Assembly: GCF_000317895.1 (NCBI RefSeq)
Contig: NC_019567.1
Span: 62,001-126,000, forward strand
From: Bdellovibrio bacteriovorus str. Tiberius
GTDB lineage: Bacteria; Bdellovibrionota; Bdellovibrionia; Bdellovibrionales; Bdellovibrionaceae
DNA length: 64,000 nucleotides
Direction: 5' to 3'
How positions within the stretch are numbered: position 1 is the stretch's first letter; every line of letters starts with the position of its first letter. Of the stretch, positions 26,517 to 36,322 are shown piece by piece. Both the position numbers and the translations under genes were made by a program. The notes below the pieces were generated by a model, which was not told the origin of the DNA, did not search any database, and saw only the letters and a list, made by a program, of their open reading frames with translations.

Positions 26517-26540
26517 GCACATACATCAATTTTGAATTCA

Positions 26541-26582
26541 AAAGGCTCTGTCAGGATTTTTGACAGGGCCTTTCTTTTTTTC
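26541..26582 (+). terminator. Terminator after queF
   Basis: AAAGGCTCTGTCA (26541-26553) pairs with TGACAGGGCCTTT (26561-26573), including one G-T pair, and is followed by CTTTTTTTT. Confidence 0.9.
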
Positions 26583-26661
26583 GGACACGTGAGTTGCTAA
26601 GGCAAGAATTAGTGGGCTGCAGTAGTATGGCGTCGATAATAACTATTTTGTGGAGTCCAAG

Positions 26662-27081
26662 ATGAAGAAATTTGCCCTTGTTTCGTTGATGATGTTTTTT
26701 GCGACCGCTTCCCAGGCTTCCGAGATGGGAACTTACACTCTTAACAAATCCCGCTCTTTGTTTAGTGGCGCTCAAGTGTTTCAATTGGAACTGTCCGAAG
26801 GCTTTCAAATGAGCTTTACCAGCAAGGAACTGGGTCATTGCAGTACCAGTAAAAAGCTGACGAACACCAACTATGTTTATGCTTTGGCAGAGGGCCCTGG
26901 CATGGCCGAAAATCTTTGGGGCACCGTTTTCTGCGATAACAAGCAGTGGTTCACGGTTTATCTGAAAGTCAAAGGCGGTTATTTGCCAGGGTCGGGCGAG
27001 ACAGTTTCTGGTAACTTAAGAATTTCGGATTCTTCTTTTGATGAAGTTTTTGAAGCCAAAGTAGCAATTACGAAACACTAG
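26662..27081 (+). CDS. Small secreted protein of unknown function
   Basis: The protein has 139 residues with a signal peptide (about 1-20, ending ASQAS). The mature part is probably beta-rich and carries two cysteines (GHCSTSK and TVFCDNKQW). The ATG at 26662 has GGAG upstream. It is a single gene between the queF terminator and the convergent tRNA-Ser(GCU). I do not recognise the family. Confidence 0.68.
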   Translation: MKKFALVSLMMFFATASQASEMGTYTLNKSRSLFSGAQVFQLELSEGFQMSFTSKELGHCSTSKKLTNTNYVYALAEGPGMAENLWGTVFCDNKQWFTVYLKVKGGYLPGSGETVSGNLRISDSSFDEVFEAKVAITKH

Positions 27082-27102
27082 ATAAGTAACGCCCAGAAAC
27101 AC

Positions 27103-27126
27103 AAAAACCTGCTCGAAGGCAGGTTT
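27103..27126 (-). terminator. Terminator of tRNA-Ser(GCU)
   Basis: AAACCTGC (27105-27112) and GCAGGTTT (27119-27126) enclose a 6-base loop. On the minus strand the stem is followed by TTGTG after a run of T. It lies just past the tRNA 3' end. Confidence 0.7.
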
Positions 27127-27129
27127 AAG

Positions 27130-27220
27130 TGGCGGAGAAGGAGGGATTCGAACCCTCGGTACACTTTTGGTGTACGAGCATTTAGCAAACGCTTGGTTTC
27201 AGCCACTCACCCACCTCTCC
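27130..27220 (-). tRNA. tRNA-Ser (anticodon GCU)
   Basis: On the minus strand the acceptor arm GGAGAGG pairs with CTTCTCC and is followed by G and an encoded CCA. The anticodon stem AGCGT/ATGCT holds loop TTGCTAA (anticodon GCT). A long variable arm (CTCGTACACCAAAAGTGTACCGAG) marks a serine tRNA. Confidence 0.96.
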
Positions 27221-27316
27221 GCGGTCGGTTTTCTCGACTGAGGATCCAAATTGCCATAGCCCAGCCCGTTAATCAAGGTCTTGCCTCGACTCTTTTTGTA
27301 AAATTATCAAGAATGC

Positions 27317-27345
27317 TTGATTTTTCCCTGGCCGCAGTCTATCTA
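27317..27345 (+). promoter_or_regulatory. Promoter of tRNA-Arg
   Basis: TTGATT (27317-27322), a 17-bp spacer, then TATCTA (27340-27345), about 18 bp before the tRNA 5' end. Confidence 0.55.
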
Positions 27346-27362
27346 TACGTCTCTTTCTCAGT

Positions 27363-27439
27363 GCACTCGTAGCTCAGCTGGATAGAGTACTTGACTACGA
27401 ATCAAGTGGTCAGAGGTTCGAATCCTCTCGAGTGCACCA
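27363..27439 (+). tRNA. tRNA-Arg (anticodon ACG)
   Basis: The acceptor arm GCACTCG pairs with CGAGTGC, with A then CCA encoded. The anticodon stem CTTGA/TCAAG holds loop CTACGAA (anticodon ACG, 27397-27399). The first base should be edited to inosine by TadA. The T arm reads AGAGGTTCGAATCCTCT. Confidence 0.97.
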
Positions 27440-27507
27440 TTTTTTCCCTCTTTTTACTTCCCATGTTATAGCTAGCCAGTTTCAACTCGCCGAGTTACGT
27501 TTGAGCG

Positions 27508-27963
27508 ATGAAAAGCACGTTTTATCTTAAAATCGGCATGATGGTTCTGGCTCTGGTGGGTGTCTTCTATGGCATGAAGGCCCTGGACGGCGGCGCTTTA
27601 GAAGACAAAGCCTCGGACCCGCAAAGCGCGCTGGGTCTTCTGATCGGCAGCGACTATCGCCCTTTGAACTGGTGCCCGGAAAAAGCCCCTAAAGTGGAGA
27701 TTTTTGACCAAACCGGCACCGTGATTAAAACCTTGGAAAAACCTGAAGACATCAGCTCTGTCTGTGAAATCATGATGGGGGCCTTTTCCATGGAAGGCAT
27801 TGAGGAAAGCTCATTTAAAAAGAGCCTAGCTGCCCACGGCGGCTCGGCCGGAGAAATCGTGATCCTGGAACAGGTTCCGGGAAAGCCGGTTTTCCGCGTC
27901 AAAGGGATGCCCTTTAGTTCTCCGATGCTTTCCAAGGCTTTGGATAGGCTTGCAGCCCCTTAA
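27508..27963 (+). CDS. Membrane-anchored small protein of unknown function
   Basis: The protein has 151 residues. An N-terminal helix (about 7-23, IGMMVLALVGVFYGM) could be an anchor or an uncleaved signal. The rest looks like a small soluble alpha/beta domain with two cysteines (NWCPEK, SVCEIM). It lies between the tRNA-Arg and tRNA-Asn genes, and no partner is visible. The family is not recognised. Confidence 0.65.
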   Translation: MKSTFYLKIGMMVLALVGVFYGMKALDGGALEDKASDPQSALGLLIGSDYRPLNWCPEKAPKVEIFDQTGTVIKTLEKPEDISSVCEIMMGAFSMEGIEESSFKKSLAAHGGSAGEIVILEQVPGKPVFRVKGMPFSSPMLSKALDRLAAP

Positions 27964-27975
27964 GATTATTTCTGT

Positions 27976-28005
27976 TTGACAAGAACCGCCCAAAGCCGCT
28001 AATTT
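27976..28005 (+). promoter_or_regulatory. Promoter of tRNA-Asn
   Basis: Perfect TTGACA (27976-27981), an 18-bp spacer and TAATTT (28000-28005), 15 bp before the tRNA. This is one of the clearest sigma-70 promoters in the window. Confidence 0.75.
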
Positions 28006-28020
28006 AGCCCTTCACCGAGT

Positions 28021-28096
28021 TCAGAAGTAGCTCAGTCGGTAGAGCAAGCGGCTGTTAACCGCTGGGTCGGGGGTTCGAGTCCCTCCTTCTGAGCCA
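28021..28096 (+). tRNA. tRNA-Asn (anticodon GUU)
   Basis: The acceptor arm TCAGAAG pairs with CTTCTGA, with G then CCA encoded. The anticodon stem AGCGG/CCGCT holds loop CTGTTAA (anticodon GTT, 28054-28056). It is the natural substrate for queuosine, whose gene queF lies 2 kb upstream. Confidence 0.97.
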
Positions 28097-28119
28097 ATCT
28101 TTTTTAGATTGTGATTAAG

Positions 28120-28150
28120 AAAACCAAGTCCATAAGACTTGGTTTTTTTA
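28120..28150 (+). terminator. Terminator of tRNA-Asn
   Basis: AAACCAAGTC (28121-28130) and GACTTGGTTT enclose a short loop (CATAA) and are followed by a run of T. Confidence 0.85.
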
Positions 28151-28202
28151 TTTTTAAGGCCCGTAAAGTTCGATAGCATGAAACTCTGACGAGGAGTTCA
28201 TC

Positions 28203-29312
28203 ATGAAGCTTTGGGTTTTCAGCGCGTTGATTCTTCCCATCCAGGTTTTGGCTTCCCCGCCAGCTTTTCAAGAGTCCGTTGCTAGCATTAATCCGCATTT
28301 AAAAAAATCCGCTAAATTTGAAGTTCCGGCAGCCAACGACAAAGACCTGTATCTTCGCATGGAAAAAGCGCTGACGTCGGAAAATCCCGAGCAGTCTTTG
28401 CGCACTTTGGCTGAAGAAGGTGACTTCACGACGTGTTCAGCTTTTCAGGCAACAACCTCTTCGGGGTTGCTGCCGATGACGGGGCTTTTGGATATTTCAA
28501 AAAAACTGAATGACGAGGCCATCACTGCCAAATCCTGGGAACAAAGTCTGAAACTTGCAAATCTGTGGTGGCACTTTGGTAATTGTGAAATGCCAGTGAT
28601 TACCGGGCAAATCGGCATGGCGCTGTTGAAAGATTCACTGATGGAAATGGCGAAACTTTCCAAGGAAAACATGAGCGATGAAGACCGCACCAAGTTGTCG
28701 GAACTAAAGCGCAACATCAAGGACTGGAGCCCTTCAGCCCATCTGGAAAAAGAATTCCGATTTGAAATGGCTTTAACCCCCGCTTTGCTGCTGCCAGAGC
28801 TGAAATCCGGAAAGTTTGAATTTAACAAAGAAGAGCTTGAGGAAAGTTCAGAAGAAACTGCGTTGGTTGGATTTCCGGGTCTGATCAAGCTTCTTTATCC
28901 GGAAGGCTATGGCGCCTTTGACTGGAATGAAGGGGCAAAGCCCGTGGCCGCAGTGATAGATCAGATCAAGGGCGCAAAAAATCCTGCCGCAGCGATGGGA
29001 AAAGCCGTCGACGAACAGGAGGCAAAATATATTAAGTCCTTCCATGAAGAACTAAAGCTGCGCGACCAGGGTGTGAAGTCCGTAAAGGATCTTATGAAAG
29101 ATGCCAAAGCCACCGAGCTGATTGCGACTTTGCAAAAAGACGAAGAGCTGCTGAAAGCAAAACGCGAGCTTGCGCAAAACTATAAAGACAAATCCGCCTT
29201 CATGATGGCGGTGTTGGTGTTTAAGCTGACGACGCCGAATTTTTCCAAGTCCATTGATAAGAAAGCGCAGACCCTGCACAAGGATCTGATCCGCCTGAGC
29301 AAGCCGCTGTAG
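28203..29312 (+). CDS. Secreted mostly helical protein of unknown function
   Basis: The protein has 369 residues with a signal peptide (about 1-18, ending VLAS). The mature protein is rich in Lys, Glu and Leu and appears largely helical, with coiled-coil-like stretches near the end (ELLKAKRELAQNYKDK). Two short regions hold single cysteines. GAGGAG lies before the ATG. A G+C-rich hairpin follows. I do not recognise a family. Confidence 0.7.
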   Translation: MKLWVFSALILPIQVLASPPAFQESVASINPHLKKSAKFEVPAANDKDLYLRMEKALTSENPEQSLRTLAEEGDFTTCSAFQATTSSGLLPMTGLLDISKKLNDEAITAKSWEQSLKLANLWWHFGNCEMPVITGQIGMALLKDSLMEMAKLSKENMSDEDRTKLSELKRNIKDWSPSAHLEKEFRFEMALTPALLLPELKSGKFEFNKEELEESSEETALVGFPGLIKLLYPEGYGAFDWNEGAKPVAAVIDQIKGAKNPAAAMGKAVDEQEAKYIKSFHEELKLRDQGVKSVKDLMKDAKATELIATLQKDEELLKAKRELAQNYKDKSAFMMAVLVFKLTTPNFSKSIDKKAQTLHKDLIRLSKPL

Positions 29313-29318
29313 CCGTCA

Positions 29319-29339
29319 CAGGGCCCAATCCGGGCCCTG
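29319..29339 (+). terminator. G+C-rich hairpin after the 28203 gene
   Basis: CAGGGCCC (29319-29326) and GGGCCCTG (29332-29339) enclose a 5-base loop. Only a weak T-stretch follows, so its efficiency is uncertain. Confidence 0.5.
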
Positions 29340-29500
29340 CTTTGTATCAATTTCCTGTAAAGCCTATTTTGTCTCAATGTGACCCAATTGGGCCCCTCTT
29401 AGGGGTCCAAATCGTTTATATTGCAAATGAGCCATCTTTCGCCGGGCATAGCCTTTGTATTATGGGGACTTGGAATTATCGGACGTCTGCTGGAGGACTC

Positions 29501-30007
29501 ATGCGCCTTATTAAATATCTGCCCCTTGTCGCCTTTTGGAGCCTGACGGCTTTCACAATGAAAGCTGGCGCCGAAGTGAAGAGCTATCGGGAGTGGAAAA
29601 CTGAAAGAGTTCAACAGGCTCAAGTCAAAGTAACGACTTTGAAGACCCAGATCGACGCCCGTAAAGGCATCCGCCTGGCAGCGGCCGGTACGGACCCCAA
29701 TATGGTTCACCGCGGGGGCTTGGAGGCAGTGGCTTCTCAGGATATCTCTGTGGAAAAGCTGGAACGCGAACTTCGTGAGGAAATCTATGACCTTGAGGTC
29801 GCCAAAGACCTGTCCGTGACGGACTATTTCGTGGGTTATCTCACCAAGGTTCAGGATAAAAAGACCGCTTTTAATGAAGTGGCCGGTAAATTGTCCCCGG
29901 AAGAGGTCGCCGAGCTGATGACGGCCTATGCGAACTCGGTTTTCGGGGCGCATTCTTCGGACCTTCCAGTCAGCGCAAATAACTTTGGCAAAGACGGCAT
30001 TAAGTAA
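29501..30007 (+). CDS. Secreted helical protein of unknown function
   Basis: The protein has 168 residues from the ATG at 29501, chosen because GGAGG lies just upstream and a signal peptide begins there (MRLIKYLPLVAFWSLTAF..., cut near KAGA). The mature part begins with a helical, coiled-coil-like segment (SYREWKTERVQQAQVKVTTL) and ends with LSPEEVAELMTAYANSVFG. It is placed 160 bp before groES with no recognised relation to it. Family not recognised. Confidence 0.68.
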   Translation: MRLIKYLPLVAFWSLTAFTMKAGAEVKSYREWKTERVQQAQVKVTTLKTQIDARKGIRLAAAGTDPNMVHRGGLEAVASQDISVEKLERELREEIYDLEVAKDLSVTDYFVGYLTKVQDKKTAFNEVAGKLSPEEVAELMTAYANSVFGAHSSDLPVSANNFGKDGIK

Positions 30008-30088
30008 GCCTTTGTAAATCCTCAGTAAGCTCTAATCTTTATTCGGTGCGCCATTGAATTTCTATTCAGAAAAATGGAGCCCCTGACC

Positions 30089-30118
30089 TTGACTCTTTTC
30101 ACAGCCGATTCATATTAG
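30089..30118 (+). promoter_or_regulatory. Promoter of groES-groEL
   Basis: TTGACT (30089-30094) and a -10 region CATATT/TATTAG (30111-30118) have near-standard spacing. No CIRCE inverted repeat (TTAGCACTC-N9-GAGTGCTAA) is present, so HrcA control of the usual kind is not supported here. Confidence 0.55.
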
Positions 30119-30168
30119 CTTCCGTATATAAATCATTTAAATAATGAGTTTTAAAACGGAGGCTCACA

Positions 30169-30471
30169 ATGGCTAAGAACGAAATTGGCGTTCGCCCACT
30201 TCACGACAGAATTCTAGTTCGCAGAATGGCGGAAGAAGAAAAAACCGCTGGCGGTCTTTTCATCCCTGACACAGCAAAAGAAAAACCACAAAAAGGCGAA
30301 ATCATCGCGACTGGCAAAGGCCGCGTGACTGAAGATGGCAAGATCCTTCCATTGGAAGTTAAAGTTGGCGATAAAGTTCTTTTCGGCAAATACGCTGGAA
30401 CTGAATTGAAACTGGATGGCGCAGAATACCTGATGATGCGCGAAGAAGACATCCTGGGCGTATTCAACTAA
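30169..30471 (+). CDS. groES: Co-chaperonin GroES
   Basis: GroES caps the GroEL folding chamber. The 100-residue protein has IRPLHDRI-type start [12 protein letters not shown], a mobile loop KTAGGLFIP (about 25-33) that contacts GroEL, and the conserved end [15 protein letters not shown] precedes the ATG. The codons are strongly biased, as in very highly expressed genes. Confidence 0.98.
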   Translation: MAKNEIGVRPLHDRILVRRMAEEEKTAGGLFIPDTAKEKPQKGEIIATGKGRVTEDGKILPLEVKVGDKVLFGKYAGTELKLDGAEYLMMREEDILGVFN

Positions 30472-30484
30472 ATCAATTTTTTAA

Positions 30485-32173
<1,689 letters not shown>

Positions 32174-32247
32174 TGAGCTTAGCCTACGGCTAAGCCATTA
32201 CACCCCGCCGAAGCTATCAGCGACGGCGGGTTACTGCTTCAAAAAAC

Positions 32248-32278
32248 AAAAGCCTGGGCTATAACCCAGGCTTTTTTT
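32248..32278. terminator. Bidirectional terminator between groEL and the convergent barrel gene
   Basis: AAAGCCTGGG (32249-32258) and CCCAGGCTTT (32265-32274) are flanked by A-run and T-run on either side. Two more hairpins (GCTTAGCC/GGCTAAGC and CCCGCCG/CGGCGGG) lie between groEL and it. Confidence 0.88.
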
Positions 32279-32297
32279 ATTTTTAAATTAGACGGTC

Positions 32298-33884
32298 TTA
32301 GAACAGATACTGAACCCCGCCAAACAACGTCGTCATCTTGTGACTGGTGCTTGTTGCTCGGGTCGCACCCGAGAAATCCGTGCTGTAATTTTCAATCATC
32401 AGTTCGCCGCGAATCTTGAATCGCGTCTTCATTTTATAATCCATAAAGAAGCTGAAGGAATTGATCTTGCTGTCGGATCCTGAACCGCTGTCCTGGGATT
32501 CGCTCATGCCGGGATTCATATAGAAATCAAAGCGTCCGCCGATATCCACAGGGATTTCCTCAGACAGCGGGAACTGACCCGCCAGGCTGATCAGGAAGCC
32601 GCTATAGTCCATGCTGGTGAACGTGGTGGGCGTGCTGCCATCCACGGTGAACTTGGTCGTCATGTAACCCGCACCGATTTGCAGCTTCGGACCGAAGAAG
32701 TCATTGGTCAGCAGGAAGTTATAGCCTGCATTCACGCCGTATTGGCCCACAGACATGTTCAAAGACGAAGGGGAGCTTCCGGCCTGGTTATTATCAACCG
32801 AGAACACAGACTGGCGCAGGTGAACGCCCATGTACCATTCCGGGTTCAGCCACAATTCACCACGCACCAGGATATTCGGAGCGAAGTTGTTGCTGCCACT
32901 CACCGACTCTGGCGTCGTCAGGCTGGTGTTTTGGGTGTAGTTGCCAAAGCCCGCCATCAATTCGACTTTACCGAACTGTGGAGGCATTGTCGGCAGCCAT
33001 TCCGTCGGTTCCTCACCGAATGCCACGTCTTTGTCCGGACGGGTGCTGATGTCCTGCAAAACTTTTCCGGAAGGAGTGGTGATGGGGGTTGAGTACTTCA
33101 CAAACTCGTCCGGCATTACTTTGGATCCGACGGCGATCACGCCCGGATCTTTTTCCATTTCGACGTAACCAAAGCTCATGAACGGTTCAACTTTGAAAAG
33201 TTTCACGCGACCCAGAACCTCTTTTTCGGTGCTGACCATGAATTTTAGTTTTGGATGACGGTTGATCTTGATGATCTGAACCACGGACACGCGGCTGTCA
33301 GGTTTAAGCCCGTAATTGCTGCCCAGATTCAGGGTCACCTGCTGGCCACGGCGGCTTAAGATGGTGGCTCTGAAAGGCATGCGGTACTTTAGATTTTCAA
33401 ACAGGCGGTGGACTTCGTTTTTGATTTCCGCAGTTTCAAAACCTTTGTAGTCATTCAGGGATTCCTGCAGCAGCGGCAGGCCTTCGCGGCCCACAAACAA
33501 AGTCAGCGTGATGGAAATCCCGCGGGGACCACGGATGATTTTTGAAGTCAGGGCTGCTTCGCTTTGCGTGGATTGCAAAACGGTTTGAACTTCCGACGGG
33601 TTTTCATCCAGGGTTTCAGATTTGATTTTCAGATCTTTTGGAAAGTTGGACAAAGACCACTGCTTGTCTTCGTTTAACAAAGTTCTTAGTTCTTCTTCAG
33701 CGGGTTTTGCATAAATGCCGCCCACATTGTCAGTGGTTGGAACCAGCACGATGGATTTGATGGCAAGATCTTGGTCGGCAGCGCTGACGTAAACGTTCTG
33801 GGCATTGGTCTGGGCCCACGCAGTCGGGCTGATTGAAATGAAACAGGACGCGACGAAGAGAGAACTCAGCAAGAATGATTTCAT
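32298..33884 (-). CDS. Outer-membrane beta-barrel protein with N-terminal periplasmic domain
   Basis: The protein has 528 residues with a signal peptide (1-24, ending AWA). Residues 25 to about 290 form a soluble region. A C-terminal barrel of alternating beta strands (about 300-528) ends with YLF, the terminal aromatic expected for BAM recognition. The barrel includes VELMAGFGNY and SFFMDYKMKTRFKIRG. Function unknown. It is divergent from another barrel protein at 33962, and the two may share a 77-bp promoter region. Confidence 0.75.
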   Translation of the reverse strand: MKSFLLSSLFVASCFISISPTAWAQTNAQNVYVSAADQDLAIKSIVLVPTTDNVGGIYAKPAEEELRTLLNEDKQWSLSNFPKDLKIKSETLDENPSEVQTVLQSTQSEAALTSKIIRGPRGISITLTLFVGREGLPLLQESLNDYKGFETAEIKNEVHRLFENLKYRMPFRATILSRRGQQVTLNLGSNYGLKPDSRVSVVQIIKINRHPKLKFMVSTEKEVLGRVKLFKVEPFMSFGYVEMEKDPGVIAVGSKVMPDEFVKYSTPITTPSGKVLQDISTRPDKDVAFGEEPTEWLPTMPPQFGKVELMAGFGNYTQNTSLTTPESVSGSNNFAPNILVRGELWLNPEWYMGVHLRQSVFSVDNNQAGSSPSSLNMSVGQYGVNAGYNFLLTNDFFGPKLQIGAGYMTTKFTVDGSTPTTFTSMDYSGFLISLAGQFPLSEEIPVDIGGRFDFYMNPGMSESQDSGSGSDSKINSFSFFMDYKMKTRFKIRGELMIENYSTDFSGATRATSTSHKMTTLFGGVQYLF

Positions 33885-33961
33885 AAATTTATTCTGCCCT
33901 GCCTCTGAAAACAGGTCAATTTGACGTCAAGTAATACGGACCGAAAGCCGAAAGATTTCTT

Positions 33962-35152
33962 ATGAAGTCTTCATTTTCCTTTCTGATTTTTGCAGCTCTT
34001 TTTGCTTCCGCCTTTCCGGCAAAGGCCCAAGTTGGTCTGGAAGGTTTTTCTTCCGGGCGCTATGAAGTTCGTAAAGCCAACAAGCGCAGTCCAGCGTCTG
34101 AAACAGAAGCAACTCCGGTGATCACTGATTCCGACGGCGTGGCGGTCAGAACCCTGAAGACCAGCGAGCTTGAGGCCGAGAAAAAGGCTGAAGCCGAAAA
34201 GAAGGAAAAGGAACTGGCAGCCAAGAAGGAAGCTGAAGCCAAGGCAGTCGCTGAAGCTCAAGCCGCGGCAGCAGCGACAGCTGCGCCTGCGGTTCCCGCA
34301 GCCGCGCCAAAAGTGGCGGGTGCTGAGACCTCGTCTGAAGTCGAGGAGCCCACCATCAGCGAGCAGGCCGAGAGCCTTTTTTCTGACAAAGCTTCCAAGA
34401 TCTTTGAATTTTACCGTGAGCAAATCCACGAAGACGACATTCGCAACAACCGCCTGGAGCTGGATGTGATGCCGGTGGTGGCTTACAATGATTCCCAGTC
34501 CAATTACACATTCCGTGACTATCAGAGCTTCTTTAATGCGCTGAAGATTCGCACCAATGTTTGGTTCACGCCACTTATTGGTGTGAGCGGACAGATTCTA
34601 TTCTCGTTTGCAGCGGATGTGGACTCTATCCAGGCTGATCAGTCCCGGGTTTCGGCAAAGTATGAATTTGTCGATCTGGGTTTGAACTTCCGTAAGTTCT
34701 TCGGCGTTTCCCGTAAATCCAATTCATTGGAATTTTCTTTGTTGTTCAGTGATAACAAGATGACCGTTCCAAGTGACAACACCTCCCGAGCCCGTCTTAA
34801 AACTCAAGGGTTGGGTGTGGGTCTGAAAGCGCGCATTCCGACGTCTGCGAACTATGCCTGGACTCTGGGGGGCAGCTTCTTTCCGCGTCTGCAGCATTCT
34901 GAAAGTGCCACGGGTGTAAATATCCAGTCCGGCGCTTCGGAAGAAAGCGTGCGCATTGGTTTGGATGTCGGTGGTGAATGGAAGTTCACCCGCGAAAGTC
35001 AGATGATCTGGAGCTTGGGTGCTTCGGCTGAAAGAAACGTCTTCGACGGTGCCGCCGGCCTGCCAGACCCTGGTACAGGTTTGACTCCGAACAATGTCAG
35101 CGTGACCAATTCGCTTTATATGTTCTCACTGGGCTATCGTTGGGGTCACTAA
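33962..35152 (+). CDS. Outer-membrane barrel protein with TolA-like helical linker
   Basis: The protein has 396 residues with a signal peptide (about 1-22, ending AKA). It has a charged helical stretch of E-A-E-K-K repeats (about 65-110, like TolA domain II), an Ala/Pro-rich segment, then a barrel from about 160 to the end. The last strand reads YMFSLGYRWGH, so the C-terminal residue is His rather than Phe. The helical part could span the periplasm toward the wall. Unknown role. The response regulator gene follows 42 bp downstream. Confidence 0.72.
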   Translation: MKSSFSFLIFAALFASAFPAKAQVGLEGFSSGRYEVRKANKRSPASETEATPVITDSDGVAVRTLKTSELEAEKKAEAEKKEKELAAKKEAEAKAVAEAQAAAAATAAPAVPAAAPKVAGAETSSEVEEPTISEQAESLFSDKASKIFEFYREQIHEDDIRNNRLELDVMPVVAYNDSQSNYTFRDYQSFFNALKIRTNVWFTPLIGVSGQILFSFAADVDSIQADQSRVSAKYEFVDLGLNFRKFFGVSRKSNSLEFSLLFSDNKMTVPSDNTSRARLKTQGLGVGLKARIPTSANYAWTLGGSFFPRLQHSESATGVNIQSGASEESVRIGLDVGGEWKFTRESQMIWSLGASAERNVFDGAAGLPDPGTGLTPNNVSVTNSLYMFSLGYRWGH

Positions 35153-35194
35153 AATCCACTCACAAAATAGCCTGCTAAATTCTATACTGGCGGT

Positions 35195-35587
35195 ATGAAG
35201 ATTCGTTTTGCTGTAATTGATGATGCCGCCTTCTTGCGTGAACTTATCAAAAATCTTGTGACCTCTGAAGGAGGCCTTTGCGTCGGCGAGGCTGCCAACG
35301 GGGACGAGGCGGTAGCGCTGGTGTCAGCGACTCTGCCCGATCTGGTATTTTTGGATATGGTCATGCCTCTTCGTAATGGCATCGAAACCGCAAAGATTCT
35401 GAAAGAGCTTCATCCCGAAATCAAGATCATCGGTTGTTCCACAATCGATCAGGAAGCTCTGGTGCAGAAAGCCTTCGAGGCGGGCTTTGATGCTTATCTG
35501 CCAAAACCATTCAGCAAAGAACAGCTTTTAAAAGAAATCACAAAAGTATTACCGCATCTGGGAGAATCCACTCATGGAAGAACTTAA
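35195..35587 (+). CDS. Stand-alone CheY-like response regulator
   Basis: The 130-residue receiver domain has no output domain. The acidic pair is in FAVIDDAAF, the phospho-acceptor Asp in LVFLDMVMPLRNG (about 54), the Ser/Thr position is Ser in CSTIDQ, and the conserved Lys is in YLPKPF. All key residues are present. No histidine kinase is adjacent. Its 3' end overlaps the next gene by 14 bp, linking the two in translation. Targets unknown. Confidence 0.88.
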   Translation: MKIRFAVIDDAAFLRELIKNLVTSEGGLCVGEAANGDEAVALVSATLPDLVFLDMVMPLRNGIETAKILKELHPEIKIIGCSTIDQEALVQKAFEAGFDAYLPKPFSKEQLLKEITKVLPHLGESTHGRT

Positions 35588-35834
35588 ATTTGTATTCAAA
35601 TGTTTTGCTGCAACGGCCTTGCTGATTGTTTTGATGCAGGTGAAAGTGGGCGGCGATTCGATTGAATCTCATTCTTTCCGCTGGTTGCAGAAATCCACGG
35701 TGTCTCAGTATATTCAGAGTGCGGCAGCCGGTGGTGCCATGGCGATCAGAAATCTGGGTCGTTCATTGGGTGATGGCGTGGCCAGCACGGTGGACGGATT
35801 CCAGGAAGGCGCTCACGAAAAAGCAATTCGCTAG
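35574..35834 (+). CDS. Small membrane protein coupled to the response regulator
   Basis: The protein has 86 residues. One likely membrane helix (about 7-23, VFKCFAATALLIVLMQV) is followed by a short amphipathic region with AAAGGAMAIRNLGRSLGDG. The gene overlaps the CheY-like gene by 14 bp in another frame, which makes translational coupling likely. No family recognised; perhaps an envelope target of the regulator, by proximity only. Confidence 0.65.
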   Translation: MEELKFVFKCFAATALLIVLMQVKVGGDSIESHSFRWLQKSTVSQYIQSAAAGGAMAIRNLGRSLGDGVASTVDGFQEGAHEKAIR

Positions 35835-35861
35835 TACACCCTGCCCTTTTAAAAAAGGGGA

Positions 35862-35900
35862 AGGGAGAGCGACTGTAAGGGGGGGATAGTCACTCTCCCT
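35862..35900. terminator. Hairpin between convergent genes
   Basis: AGGGAGAGCGACT (35862-35874) and AGTCACTCTCCCT (35888-35900) pair with a single mismatch. It lies between the 35574 gene and the minus-strand 35934 gene and may end both transcripts. A preceding A/T-rich hairpin (CCCTTTT/AAAAGGG) is at 35844-35860. Confidence 0.55.
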
Positions 35901-35933
35901 AGGGGGCATATTCAATTCAAGCCTGGGCGTGGA

Positions 35934-36134
35934 TTAGTTCCAGCCTTTGCTTGTTTTCTCTTTGGAAGTCTTCGTCGAAGTGTCTTTAGCAACCTTCGCT
36001 TTAAACTCCTGCTTGAACGCCGTCGTGGAATGACGACCGCTCGCGCTGTTGTTTTTGCAAGAAACACCGGTGTTCGCCATTGCCACAGAGGCGATCAAAG
36101 ACATAGCAATAGTGGCTTGTACGATTTTCTTCAT
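35934..36134 (-). CDS. Very small secreted lysine-rich protein
   Basis: The protein has 66 residues with a clear signal peptide (MKKIVQATIAMSLIASVAMA, 1-20). The mature part of about 46 residues is basic, rich in Lys, Thr and Ser, with a single Cys (GVSCKNN) and a KTSKEKTSKGWN tail. GGAGAG-type ribosome site before the ATG. A tiny exported basic protein just downstream of the hit locus; function unknown. Confidence 0.6.
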   Translation of the reverse strand: MKKIVQATIAMSLIASVAMANTGVSCKNNSASGRHSTTAFKQEFKAKVAKDTSTKTSKEKTSKGWN

Positions 36135-36256
36135 AAAACTCTCCTTTATCTATACACACTTAAAAACATCATTAAGAACTCATAGAGCTCTATTGCATCG
36201 CGTGTGCCAGTTTTTTTGTCTCAGGATGAGACGAATCGGAGGGTTTCAGGGCAAAA

Positions 36257-36286
36257 AAAAGGGCTTTGGATGTCCAAAGCCCTTTT
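36257..36286 (-). terminator. Terminator of the hit locus
   Basis: AAAAGGGCTTTGGA (36257-36270) and TCCAAAGCCCTTTT (36273-36286) form a perfect 14-bp stem around TG. On the minus strand a run of eight T follows. This is one of the strongest terminators in the window. Confidence 0.9.
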
Positions 36287-36322
36287 GTGTAAGGCGAGTG
36301 TCAGGTTTCTAGACAGATCAGA

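Noticed and set aside
30008-30168. CIRCE element before groES
   Set aside because: No TTAGCACTC-N9-GAGTGCTAA or close variant was found in the spacer.
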